Below the pieces are notes generated by a model that saw only the letters and a list, made by a program, of their open reading frames with translations, had not been told where the DNA came from and made no database searches. The translations under genes and the position numbers were made by a program. A DNA stretch of 64,000 nucleotides from Symbiodinium natans (lineage: Eukaryota > Sar > Dinophyceae > Suessiales > Symbiodiniaceae), in contig CAJNDS010002250.1 of the NCBI GenBank assembly GCA_905221605.1, positions 353,190-417,189 on the forward strand, written 5' to 3'. Positions 12,289 through 23,740 of this stretch are shown here, piece by piece (position 1 is the stretch's first letter; the number at the start of each line of letters is the position of its first letter).

Positions 12289-15201
12289 ATGTTTTCTCCA
12301 TTTGTTTTGCCAGGGGGGCGAGGGGGGGGTGGCCTTTTTCAGGGCTTAGGGGTCATTGCAGCTCCTTGGAGGTTTGCTCAGGGTTCTCAAGGTGTTTAAG
12401 CTCTTCAAAGTTCAGGCCTCAGCTGCTCTACATTCCAAGGAACTGACCAACCTGCCGCTTGTGAAGCCTACAACCGCGCCCCAACACCCCGAAGCCTTAG
12501 ACTCCCTCAACGCCTTGAACCCCAAACCCTAGACCTCCCGGAGCCCCGTGAACCTAGAAACTGTAAGCCCAACCAAAATTTAACTGAACAAAAACCCTAA
12601 ACCCTCAACCCTAAACCCTGAAAACCATTCGAAAAGCCAAGCGAAAGCCAGAACCGCCTGCGTCATGTCGGAGCCTGGGCTCATCTCTTGGAAGTACGTT
12701 CAATGTCTTGCCGGCTGTTGTGCGCAGGCTTCTCAGGGTTTCAGGCGTTAGGAACCAGAGATCAGGGTCCATGGATAGGGTAACTGGGCTTAGGACGCCT
12801 TTCATGTGTTGAGCATCAGGGCTTCAGGGGCCCTTAGTAGCCCTAAGACGCTCAAACGTCCCTGTTCGGCCCTCTTGTGGACACAGCGGCTGGTGCGTAG
12901 TGTTGACGTTGTCGTCATCGACCTCAGCAAAGCTTTCCGAGACAGACCCGGGTCGACAACTCAGACTTTGTGACGACAACAAAGCTAGTTAGACGGCCTG
13001 CAGCTCAAGAGAACGCTCTGGCCGCCACCCCCTTTTTTGCAAATGTACGACCCTGGCCCTTTGACGTGATAGCCCAACCTTCTGAGCCTGCCCTGGGACT
13101 GCATGCAACCCGAAAGGTCAACTGCGCTCATGCTACACTCTACGGAAGACATGGTGGTCCACAAGATCGAGCACACAAAGGCCAGCGAAGCAAGACACCA
13201 CTGTCTGTGTGAAACAAAAAAGCACAAACAGCTCACACCTGAACGATCCGCCAGAACCTGAACCCTTCAAAACGCCAAAAGCTCGCAAGAAAACTCCAAA
13301 CATTGCGGCCACTGCAGCCTCTGCCCGGGTACCCTGGCGGGACCTGATGGAGCACAAGTCTTCCCACTTTTCGGGTGGGGGTTCAGCACTTAGGACTTAT
13401 AGGGTTTACCTGCTTTGGAGGGTTTAAGGGCCTGTAGGGTGTAGGGCTCAAAGAAAAGGGCTTTAAGGGCGTAGAGGGTGTCGGGCTTAGGGTTTATGAG
13501 AGAAAATGGTTCGGATGTGGGCCTAAGCCAACAGCCAAGTTCACAGGCAGGGGTTTACTTTCTGGAGTGATGTGACCGTCCACCATACACGCTGCCTGTG
13601 CCCCCATGATGCTCAGCCGAGTGGCCAAACCCAAACCCTCTTGGTCTCTCTCTCTCTCTCTCTGCACGCTTAGCCCCCCCCCGAAGGGAGAGCTGCCCCA
13701 GAGGGTCTCTCTCTCTCTGTCACATCTCTCCGTCTCTCTACGACACTCTCACTCCGCTGCCTTCGCTCCTTGCAGCAGCCGGGCTGAGCTTGGAGGGACT
13801 CTTCGCCACCTGGGATTGCAGCTTTCGGGTTTGGGATGTTTTCAAGGCTAAACTCCCAAAGTTTCGGGCTTGAGGCTGTATGGGCTGGAGGCTTTGGGCT
13901 GTAGGGTTTCCTTCCCAGCTAGGTCAGGGTAAAGGGATGAAGGATCATGAGGGCCCTTGCGCATAGGGTTTACATGCCTAACGCACTTGTCACAGAATAG
14001 GGCCACAAAACACAAAAAACACACAACAGTTCACCCCGACAGATCCCACACCTGGACCCCTCAAAACCTCGAACCATGACTCGCACTCTGTTACCAATTC
14101 TTACACCAGAAACCACCTGCGCCCCGGGAAACGGAGGCCTGAAAAGCATTTTCAATGGATCTGCTGCGGTTTCAAGGGCTTGGGGATTATTGCGGCTGCA
14201 AGGCTCTGAAACTCCAAGAAACCCTGAACCGAAGGCTCTGAATTGAAGAAGGCACCGGCTGGCTCGGCTGCAGATTGGGCACCACGCCGGTGACCTACGA
14301 TTTGGGCGCAATGTACAGGGTCTGGGGATCAGAGCTCAGGGTTTGCCAGGTTCAAGGTGGTGCTCAGGGTTCGGGGCGAGGGCCTCTAAGCCCCTGATTT
14401 TCTGAAAGATTTCTCAAGAAGATTGCACAGGCCTGTGGAGAGGCCACGCGGATAGGTGGCGCAAAGCTGCCTGAGGCACCTCATGGGGTGTCAAGGCCGC
14501 CCTTGAGGCTTCGGGAAAGCCGTTTTGAGTTTGGGGCTTTGGGTGTGCTTCGAGCAATGATCCAGCCCTGTCCATCTCCCCCAAACACCAACCCCTCTAC
14601 GCACCCAAAGCTGCCAAACTGACTCCAAAGGCACGCTGCACGGTCCCACCATGCTGGACAAAAGACGACGGCCCCTGCCGCCTGGGGCTGTTCGGCTTGG
14701 GTGCTAAGGGATGCTTAAGGGCCTTGAGGCCTTTTGGGGCTCGACTTGCTGTTGGCTTTGGGATGTAATGGTTGCGAGTCTGAGTGCCTTGCTGAGTATG
14801 TCGGGGTCACAGGTTCCGCAGGCGTTTGGGTCCAAGTGCTGTCGATTTCGCGAAAGGGGTAAGCTTGCCGGTTCTTGTGGTGGAGTTCAGGAACGAGGTC
14901 CTATTACAGATCTATGGATAAATGTAACTATATATATATATATCTCTATCTATCTTTACATATATATTTTTTTTTTTTTTTGTATCTCTCTCTCTCTCTC
15001 TCTGATCCCTATGCCTGTGTCCCTCCTGAGAGCCAGGAAACATCAAGCACCAAGAATCATACTTTATTTCGCTCCAGGGCGCGCCGCAACGACGGGCCTT
15101 GGCCCGAGGCTGGCTGGCACGATGGGGCGCGGGGCCACTGCGTTCTGGGAACCTCCCAAAGCCGAGAGGAAGCTCCAGCTTTCGGATTTCGACAACTGCG
15201 T

Positions 15202-15278
15202 TTAGGGTTAGGATTTAGGGTTTAGGGTTTAGGGTTTAGGGCTTAGGGTTTAGGGTTTAGGGTTTAGGCTTAGTTAGG
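15202..15278. repeat. Interstitial telomeric array (TTTAGGG)n
   Basis: About ten TTTAGGG units with occasional variants (ggcttagg). Confidence 0.9.
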
Positions 15279-15794
15279 GTCAAAGGCAGAAGCCTGCAAA
15301 ATAAGTTGGCACATGCTTTGAATGTTCGTGATTCTGTTCAAATGGAATGCTTGTTGCGCTCTTTGCTTTTGAGCTTGCTACTGACTTGCACACTGTGCTC
15401 GTGCGGATTGTTTGAAGTACTTGCACTGAACTTGATGAATGTTCGTTTGGCGTAAACAATTATATGCCATTGGTGCTGGCGACCAGCCTTTCGGTACTTG
15501 GGGTCGCTTCTTCGAGGGGTTGGGGGCGTCTTGCGGATGCCTACAGACGCTCCGAACCCAGACCCAGGCCCTCAACCCCAAACCCTCAAACTCGCAAACC
15601 CCAAACCCGAAACACACACCCCAGGCAAAACCCCAGATCTTCGAACCCTCAGCGCTCAAGCCCAAAACACAAAACCCCTCAAACCTCAGGCCTCAAGCCC
15701 CTCAACCCACAGACCCTCGCCCCAAGCTCAAGCCCAAAGCCCTAACCCCGAAAAACCCCTAGACCCCCCAAATCCTAAACCCTCACCCCTCAAA

Positions 15795-15862
15795 ACCCCC
15801 CCTAAACCCTAAACCCTAAACCCGAAACCCGAAACCCGAAACCCGAAACCCGAAACCCCAAA
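15795..15862. repeat. CCCTAAA array passing into CCCGAAA array
   Basis: CCCTAAA units are followed by about six CCCGAAA units. A single-base variant appears to have been homogenised by local tandem amplification. Confidence 0.9.
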
Positions 15863-16497
15863 ACAACCCTAAGCCCGAAAGACTTTTGCTCGGCGCCGGG
15901 CTTTGCCCCACACCGGATACCACGGGCCGGTGGTTTTGGCCGGGGCTGCGAGGGCTCTGGCCGCTGACAGCCTGCTTCGGGCTTCGCGCTTCAAAAACTA
16001 AGGGCTGTAGGGGTTTGGGGTTTAGGGTTTAGGGTTTAGGGTTTGGGGTTTAGGGTTCAGGGTTTAGGGTAGGATGCACTACATGAAGATGAGAATGGGA
16101 TTGGCGATGGTTCGAAAGCCCGTACGAGCGGTTCTCATCGACCCAAACGCCAGCCAGCGCAAGAACAGACTCGTCTGAAACAGTTCATGGAACTTGCATT
16201 GGCGCTGTGTGATTTTCACCACTTTCCACGGTGCAAAAGCCCTTTTTGCTTCAGCAAGGGGGTGGAGGCGATACCCTCTACAACCCCAAACCTCCCCCAA
16301 ACCCTTCTGGATAGTTACCTGGGTGGGGGGTCAGCACGGATGCCAGAATCGGAGAGCCTGTCGAATCTGCCCAGGGCTTCGTGGGCTGGGGGCCGCCACA
16401 GAGCTGGGCTTCTGCGACTGCCGCGACGGGAGTTTTTGGGTCGGGTCGACGGTTTTCTTGGGGGTTCGGGCTTTTGTTTTTGAGCTAAGCACGACAA

Positions 16498-16690
16498 GGG
16501 TTTAGGGTTTAGGGTTCAGGGTTCAGGGTTCAGGTTTCAGGGTTTAGGGTTTAGGGTTTAGGGTTTAGGGTTTAGGGTTTAGGGTTTAGGGTTTAGGGTT
16601 TCGGGTTTCGGGTTTAGGGTTTAGGGTTTAGGGTTTAGGGTTTAGGGTTTAGGGTTTAGGGTTTAGGGTTTAGGGTTTAGGGTTTGGGGT
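16498..16690. repeat. Longest interstitial telomeric array
   Basis: About 190 bp of TTTAGGG units (roughly 27), with TTCAGGG, TTTCGGG and TTTGGGG variants near the start, middle and end. It is the most intact telomeric block in the window. Confidence 0.95.
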
Positions 16691-16784
16691 GGGGCATGCT
16701 GGCTTCCTGTGCTCCGGGGCTTGCGTCTTAACCTGCAATTTGAGATCCGTTCTTGCGTGCATCACCTTTGCAACCGTACTGGCT

Positions 16785-16875
16785 GGTTCTTAGTAGGGAA
16801 AGAGGGAATGAGGTACCTATACTCCCTTAAAGGGCATATAGAGGGCCCTAATTCCCTCATTCCCTACTAAGAACC
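16785..16875. mobile_element. Small inverted-repeat element (MITE-like)
   Basis: Terminal arms ggttcttagtaggga (16785-16799) and its reverse complement (16861-16875), extended by matching gggaatgagg/cctcattccc segments, enclose a short AT-containing centre. There is no coding capacity. The telomeric array lies just to its left. Confidence 0.7.
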
Positions 16876-17163
16876 AGGCGGCCTAAACACACCGCTGTTC
16901 GTGCCTTTCGGCTGCGCAGTCTCAAAGGAACGAAGCCAGATGAAAATTGTTCGAGCAGAACAAACCCTACACACAAAACACTACACACCTTGACGAAGCC
17001 CAAAAAACCAAACACAACCCCAAACCCTTTAATAAGCCCGAAGCCCGCCCCTGACCTGGCCAAGGCTGCGAGGGCTCTGCCCTGCCGCCACAAGCGCCGC
17101 GCGGGGTGGGCTCTGCCCCGTCGCCGCGACCACCGCACGAGGTGGGCTGCGAGGGCTCTGCCC

Positions 17164-18447
17164 TGCCGAGTGAAGGTTTGACCCCTTTCGTGCTGCGTTG
17201 CTCCTGGGGGGTCCGGACGCACTTGTTTCCGAGTGAAGGTTTGACCCCTTTCGTGCTGCATTACTCCGGGGGGGTCCGGACGCACTTGTTTCCGAGTGAA
17301 GGTTTGACCCCTTTCGTGCTGCATTACTCCGGGGGGGTCCGGACACACTTGTTTCCGAGTGAAGGATTGACCCCTTTCGTGCTGCATTAGTCCGGGGGGG
17401 TCCGGACGCACTTGTTTCCGAGGGAAGGTTTGACCCCTTTCGTGCTGCATTACTCCGGGGGGTCCGGACGCACTTGTTTCCGAGTGAAGGTTTGACCCCT
17501 TTCGTGCTGCATTACTCCGGGGGGGTCCGGACGCACTTGTTTCCGAGTGAAGGTTTGACCCCTTTCGTGCTGCATTACTCCGGGGGGGTCCGGACGCACT
17601 TGTTTCCGAGTGAAGGTTTGACCCCTTTCGTGCTGCATTACTCCGGGGGGGTCCGGACGCACTTGTTTCCGAGTGAAGGTTTGACCCCTTTCGTGCTGCA
17701 TTACTCCGGGGGGGTCCGGACGCACTTGTTTCCGAGTGAAGGTTTGACCCCTTTCGTGCTGCATTACTCCGGAGGGGTCCGGACGCACTTGTTTCCGAGG
17801 GAAGGTTTGACCCCTTTCGTGCTGCATTGCTCCGGGGGGGTCCGGACGCACTTGTTTCTGAGTGAAGGTTTGACCCCTTTCGTGCTGCATTACTCCGGGG
17901 GGGTCCGGACGCACTTGTTTCCGAGTGAAGGTTTGACCCCTTTCGTGCTGCAGACGCACTTGTTTCCGAGTGAAGGTTTGACCCCTTTCGTGCTGCATTA
18001 CTCCGGGGGGGTCCGGACGCACTTGTTTCCGAATGAAGGTTTGACCACTTTTTCGTGCTGCATTACTCCGGGGGGGTCCGGACGCACTTGTTTCCGAATG
18101 AAGGTTTGACCCCTTTCGTGCTGCATTGCTCCTGGGGGGGTCCGGACGCACTTGTTTCCGAATGAAGGTTTGACCACTTTTTCGTGCTGCATTGCTCCGG
18201 GGGTCCGGACGCACTTGTTTCCGAGTGAAGGTTTGACCCCTTTCGTGCTGCATTACTCCGGGGGGTCCGGACGCACTTGTTTCCGCATGAAGGTTTGACC
18301 CCCTTCGTGCTGGATTGCTCCTGGCATGTCCGGACGCACTTGTTTCCGAATGAAGGTTTGACCCCTTTCGTGCTGCATTACTCCGGGGGGTCCGGAGGCA
18401 CTTGTTTCCGAGTGAAGGTTTGACCCCTTTCGTGCTGCATTGCTCAC
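17164..18447. repeat. 63-bp minisatellite, about 20 copies
   Basis: The unit contains cttgtttccgagtgaagg, tgacccctttcgtgctgc and a G-run followed by tccggacgca. The 63-bp period is 21 codons and both strands lack stops, so long 21-residue-repeat ORFs appear on each strand. One copy near 17951 is truncated. Two copies near 18040 and 18170 carry a ccactttttcg variant and alternate with a standard unit, suggesting duplication of a two-unit block. The reciprocal open frames are expected from the period alone and I do not call a gene. Confidence 0.9.
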
Positions 18448-20992
18448 GCCAAAGAGGCCTTGACGAGACTTAGGGATGAGCTTGAGAGCTTTAGCGGGTT
18501 TGGGGTCGAGGGTTTAGAAGGGTGGAGACTTTGGCGGGGTGCAGGGCTATGTGGCCACACACCTTGTACCATTCCGGATGGCCCGCTTATGTCTTGTGCC
18601 TCAGACGGTTTGGGGTTGGAGGTCGGGTTGGGAGTTTAGGGGTCAGAGCTTGAAGGCTTTGGGTTCCGGCTGACTCTGAACGAACTCCTATTCCCCCCTG
18701 TTCCCCCCTGAACCCTAGTACCCAGACGGCCCTAGAACCCTACAAGAGCCCCTTAAAGCCCTAACACCTAACAGCCCCCTGCCCCCGGCCCATACCACTC
18801 TAAAGCCTGATCGAACAGAGGAGCTCTGCAGGAGCTTGCCAGGCCTCAGATGAGTCGGAGGGTGTCGAGATTAAGGCCCGAGTTTTGGTGTTGTGGACCT
18901 TGACAACGCTTTAAAGCAGAAGGCCTTGAGCACAAAATCCTGAACCCAAGCCCTACACTCCAAAAACCCAAACGCCTAGGCATCTTCATTCCCATAATAA
19001 GCACGCCTCAGCACAGATCTCTCCCTAACAAGTCCCTTTCAACCCCATATCCTTGAAAAACATGCTACAACCGGACTTCTACAACCTTCCCATAACCAAC
19101 CCCGAACCTCCAAGCAACACAAAAACCTCGAGATGGCCTGAAGTCGTGAAACTGCGGCCCAAGGCGCTGCGGCACCTGCTGGATGGTGACCGCCACCCGA
19201 TTGGCGGCTGGCTGGCTGGGCCGCATCTTTCGAGGCGCTAAATTAGGAGGAGCCCTTAGAAACCTAATTTCGCCCCCCCTGAACTAAGCCAGGCTGAGCC
19301 TTGAACCCTCAAGTTCCCTACTCCCAGCCTTCTGCACCGCAGTAGAAGCCCGGGAAATCTTGGGTTTAGGGTTCTGGGCGGCGGGGTCAGGGCCTAAGGA
19401 AGCGCATGCTCGTCGGAGGCGCTAGTGGCTTTGGGAGGCGCACTCTTCCGCAAAGCCATATAAAGCAAAAGCCCCGAACCAGCAAGAGGGCTTGAGCGCA
19501 ACCATGGATGCGCAGGTTCATTGCAAGCAGTACCGTGCCGTGTGTCATGGAGATTTTGGAGATGGTGGTGAGGCCTGCTTGCGGGGAGGTAAGCAACAGC
19601 TGCGGCGACGTAGACATGTCGTTTTGGGACTCGGAGATTGCACACGGGCTAAAGGCTCACTGCCACCTAAAGCATCCTAAACGCATGCCGTAGATCATGC
19701 CATGTCAGCAAAGATGGCAACGAAGCAGCGCGAAACAGTGCTGGATACCTCCTTCGGCCAAGGCAACTTCCTGGCCGGCTCAACAAGTCAGAGGGTGCGC
19801 GGGGTCTGGGATGCGAAACTGTTCTTAGCAGCCTGTCCGAAACGTTCTGCTGGCCTCCTCCCTTTGCAGACGGCGAGCCAAGGCCTGGCCGTGACCGGGG
19901 CAGATGAATGCGATGAGGGTTTTAGGGTTCCAGCCGTTGCACCAACTGGGCGTTTTAGGGTTCTGCAGCAGATCCTGGCAACCTGCATCCTTACGTGGAG
20001 AGGACACGCTAGGACTCCACTGCCTCGTCCGACTCCATGGTGCCAAGATGCTGCGGACCATATATGCAAAATTGTGCCACTGTCTGCAATCAGTTCCATT
20101 CCAACCTAGGCGAATCTAGAAACATGTTGCAGCAGCATCGCGTCATGCCAACGGCATTTTGGCATTTGCTGGAAGAGACCTGCAACATCAAGCGACCGAC
20201 AAAATATTCACGACTTGCCGTTGAATTCCTGAAGATGCTGCTTGTGACAAGACTTGTCGTCAAGCTTCTGTTGCTGCCTTGATGCCAGGTCCCCTACGCA
20301 GTACGCGGAAGCTTGGAATAAGCACGGCACCATGTAGCAGAAACGGCAAATGAGCGAGTTCAAGGAAGCGCCAACACTGGAACAAAATGCAGGGGTTGCT
20401 CGGGTTCTCTTGAAAAGCTCTCGAAAAGGTCAGGGACTTACATGTGTCCAAATGCCACACGAACGTGCGGTGACCCTGCCCAACCACATTGTTCATCTTG
20501 CAGCGCACTATAAAACGAGTCCGATTTACAAGGGCCAATCAAGCGCACAGGTTTCAACCCTCTACTGCTCTTGACATGCTCCTGCTCCACTTCACAGAGC
20601 AAGGCTTTGAGTCATGGTGTTGAAGGAAAAGGATGGAAAAGGGTTTGCGGTTCAGGCGTTGAAGCTTAGCTGTTGTCCGGCAGTTTAGGGTGTAGGCAGG
20701 GCAGGCTGTGCTTTTCTCTCGATGCGTCGTGCAAGCGGCCATGTATCTGCACGCGAAACTAAGTTGCTACGAGACACAGACGTATCGAGGAATGAATACA
20801 GCGCCCTCTATTCACAAGTCGAGCTGCATGGTCCGTGAGGAAATTTTAGAGCCCACGGGCCAAGATCAAATTCGTGCTGAAAAAATGGCCTTCTTTAAAA
20901 CGATTTTTTGTAGTCATGTCACATGCACCGCTTCAACATCGAGTGCGGGAAAACAGGTCTGTACAGTGATGGAGAGTGACTGGCTGCAATAT
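18448..20992. other. No recognisable gene
   Basis: Mixed-composition DNA with decayed telomere-like patches at 18.48-19.0 and 19.2-19.4 kb. Open frames up to 135 codons (plus strand 19702-20109) show no motif or family resemblance. The part near 20.7-20.99 kb may be 3' untranslated sequence of the ankyrin gene. Confidence 0.6.
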
Positions 20993-23643
20993 TTACAATG
21001 TCACAGACACCACTTCAAGCATTGAGCGCAGCTGGAAATGCTGGTTGGCGTTCGCCAGATCTTCGGGGCCATCACCACGATCGTTTGGCATCTCGCCCGC
21101 ACCATGCTCTAAGAACATCTCGGTAAGACGACGATCCCCAACCAGGGCCGCCATCCCCAAAGGTGTAATCCCGTCCAAACTCGCAAAAAAGCGGGTCTTT
21201 GCTGCACAGGCACTGAAGCCGGAAAGTGCGGTCTGAGCCCGGGCTAAGCGGCAAACCCACTTGAAGAGCCCTGATGTGACAGCGCGCGCATTCACGTCCG
21301 CGCGGTGATCCAGTAGCATTCGCGCTTTCTCGGGCGAGTGCCTGTTTCCCCTGGCAAATAAAGCCGCCCCGTGGAGTGGACTCCAACCAAAACCCTCCAT
21401 CGGAGGATTTACATTGCACCTGGCAGCGAGCATGGCCGCCACCGTCTCGACATTGGCAAAGCAGCTCGCTGCAGTCAGGGGGGTAATGCCCACGGGGAGA
21501 CCTGGCGACTGCAGGTCGGCACGGGCTTCGAGCAGAATACGAACATGCTCCGGGGACTGGGCCAAGCATAGGGCAGTCACCCCAGCATGCGTCCGAGCAT
21601 TCACATCTGCACGAAGCTCCAGCATGGCTTTCAGAAGCACGGGGTGTTGGTTCGACCTAGTGGCGACAGCGAGAGGTGACATACTGTCATAATAACCAAG
21701 CTTGTTCAAGCCACGCAAAGGGCGGCTCACATCGGCACCATGCTCCACAAGAAGTCGCAGAATGTTGGCATCCCCAGCGAAGAGGGCACAGAGAGTGCCA
21801 TCCATGCCACTGTCAGTGGTGAGGGCTTCATCCAGGCTTGCAAACGAGAAGTGCTGCAAAAACTCCTCGAGAGACCAATCCTGAGCTGCGAAGCCCAGGA
21901 GTGTGGGGCGGTGTGCCAGGTAGAAGCGATATGCATCTATAGGTCCATGGGCCTGCAAGTGGCGGATCTTGCTTTCCACAGCCACTACGCCAAGCTTCGC
22001 CACTTCGTCCCTGTCCGACTCGACGGTAAACTCACCATCGCGTATTGTATTGTGCTGCCAGTCGAACTGAAATATGAACTCCGCTTCCGTTGCAGAATGC
22101 AAAATGATGACGGACGTGTCTGCTCTGTTGGCGAGCAGGCGACACCAAAGTTCCAGCCTGTGCCAGCTTGCTTCTGCTGTCCGTGCTTACCCCGTGTTTT
22201 CAATGTGGGTCCATGCGTGAGACCTGACAATATAATTACCCAACCAATTGCACGGCGGTCGTCTAGATTCATGTTAGGGATTGTTAGGGCAATGTAGCAC
22301 ACCTCGCGGCAGTCCCAAAAGGCGGATGCTGTGGCACTGCCCAATGCCGCCTCCCCTATTTCTCCCCTCGTTAACTTCGCTTGGCTCCCTCTTTATCTTC
22401 TTTGTAGCCGCATCGTCTGACATAGCCTTGTTGCCCAGTGGTGACCCTGTTTGCCTCCGCCCTCCCTTCTCCTCGCATATTCCTCATTCGCTAGCCCGGC
22501 ATGCGACAAACTTTGGGGCATGGTGAAACATGGTGAACACGATGAATGTTATCAGGGCCTGGAGGTCTACGGATGCTTGAACAGGGTCATGCCACGGCAG
22601 CTCTACAACAAAAAAAGTTGTGCAGGACCATGACCTGCACCACCCCCGCGAGAGCCAAGAGGTGTAGTTGCAGATCACTTCGAGCTCGGTGTGTTGCATC
22701 TCCGGGGCCAGCACCAGAAAGAGGCTAGCTGACTCCACATAAGCTGGGATGCTCTGAATGGCGAGCTCTTGGTTTATCTTCAACATCTCTTCGCTAACCC
22801 CTTCCTGCCGTACGTGGATCTGCGGGATGGAGAACCAGTCCATGAACAAATAACCTAGGCTGCCCTTCAGAACTTCAGGATCCAAACCTACATTTCCGCA
22901 GCTTTCGGCTTGCAACCTGAAAGATGAAGTATGAAGTACCCCGTCATAACCTAAACAGCGACACGCCCGGGGTCCAAGTAGCCATTGGCCATTTCCCGGC
23001 GCATGTCTGGGGACAGCTCCTCCGCCGTGCCATAGATCATACCGACGACCGGGGGCTCGACCTGCAGTGAACCATCGATCCTTGGTTAGGCTGAGGGCTA
23101 AAGAGAGTCATGGGATGCTCCCCCCTTATACCAACAGCTTCGTATAAGGGGGAACATCCCAAGTCATGGCCTTTCCTGGGCTCTGCAAGTCTGAAGGTCT
23201 TGGGGCAGTTTTGGGTCTGGCGCTGGCAAACATTTGAAGTTTAGCATTCCAGGCTCCTGGCCCCACTCTCGGGAAGAAGCTGCTCAATAAAACTACATTG
23301 CAGCCATCATTGGCTCTAACCGCGTGAAGAACGTGGCGAGCGTCAGCCCTTGAAGTGCCTGTCGCAGAAGAAGCATGCGCTGGCCATCAGGATCGGGACA
23401 GAAGCGGCCGAGCCACTGATGGGACACAAAGATCAAGAACATGCTTGGTACCTTCGCCCGACTTTCTCAGGGAAACAGCCTTGACCAGTCCAATGCCCCT
23501 TAAAACCCTAAACCCTAAACCCTACACCCTAAACTTGACGTCTACCTGTTGCACCTCGAAGCTACCCATTCATGCAGAAGCCCTTGCTGTTGGAGCTGTT
23601 GGTGGCATAGCGGTCGCCCCTCCATTCTCAGGAAATCGGACAC
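20993..23643 (-). CDS. Ankyrin-repeat protein, five visible exons
   Basis: Exons deduced: 23643-23555 (VSDFLRMEGRPLCHQQL), about 23461-23300 (FLIFVSHQWLGRFCPDP), 23061-22967, 22916-22635 (LFMDWFSIPQI, then CNYTSWLSRGWCR) and 22157-20993. Two joins are convincing: 22967/22916 through a 50-nt GC-AG intron (DPG|LQAES), and 22635/22157 through a 477-nt GT-AG intron (GWCR|LELWCRLL). The last exon reads into HSATEAEF and then ankyrin repeats (VEHGADVSRP, LELRADVNARTHAGVTALCL, ARCNVNPP, LDHRADVNARA, LEHGAGEMP), each with the usual G-A/R-D-V-N turn and T-P-L helix. The F-V-S-H-Q-W-L-G and D-W-F-S-I-P-Q motifs before the repeats are what I know from predicted dinoflagellate ankyrin proteins. About 30 residues between the last two repeats (SGLFKWVCRLARAQ region) may be an undetected intron. 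The intron near 23.5 kb contains CCCTAAA repeats, and the one near 23.14 kb an inverted-repeat element. Likely a protein-interaction scaffold; the true 5' exon was not found. Confidence 0.8.
23112..23160. mobile_element. Short imperfect inverted repeat in an ankyrin-gene intron
   Basis: Arms gggatgctcccccctta(tac) and (gta)taagggggaacatccc surround about ten bases. A similar left arm (gggatgttcccccctacac) occurs near 10476-10494, hinting at a dispersed small element family. Confidence 0.5.
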
Positions 23644-23654
23644 CTGAAATTGTC

Positions 23655-23740
23655 TCATATATATATATATGTATATATATATATAATTACAGTATACATA
23701 TACATACACATATATACGTACATATATATGTACATATGCC
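23655..23740. repeat. TA/CATA microsatellite
   Basis: Alternating purine-pyrimidine stretches (atatatat, tacatacacatatata) just upstream of the first recognised ankyrin-gene exon. Confidence 0.85.

Larger units (their letters stand above)
1..16700. repeat. Decayed telomere-like background filling introns and intergenic DNA
   Basis: Almost all sequence between the candidate exons is made of variants of TTTAGGG and CCCTAAA (gggcttagg, ggttcaggg, aaccccaaacc, aagccctaaa and similar), in both orientations and every few hundred bases, grading into intact arrays listed separately. Homopolymer C or G tracts (about 1907, 2911, 3765, 7807, 8862) are embedded in it. The pattern suggests repeated insertion or capture of telomeric DNA followed by point mutation, or proximity to a chromosome end. 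It thins out after about 16.7 kb but small patches recur at 23.5, 25.3, 29.6-29.85, 31.2, 44.1 and 61.2 kb. Confidence 0.8.
12300..17160. other. No defensible gene; telomere-like and microsatellite DNA
   Basis: Apart from the arrays listed, this stretch has CT microsatellites at about 13648-13735, TA/T/CT tracts at 14928-15003, and a few protein-like scraps (for example plus-strand 15153-15199, KAERKLQLSDFDNC) that I could not place in a gene. Confidence 0.6.

Noticed and set aside
17474-18253. Long 21-residue-repeat ORFs on both strands of the minisatellite
   Set aside because: A 63-bp period without stops opens both strands automatically; no start context, splice context or family resemblance supports a protein.
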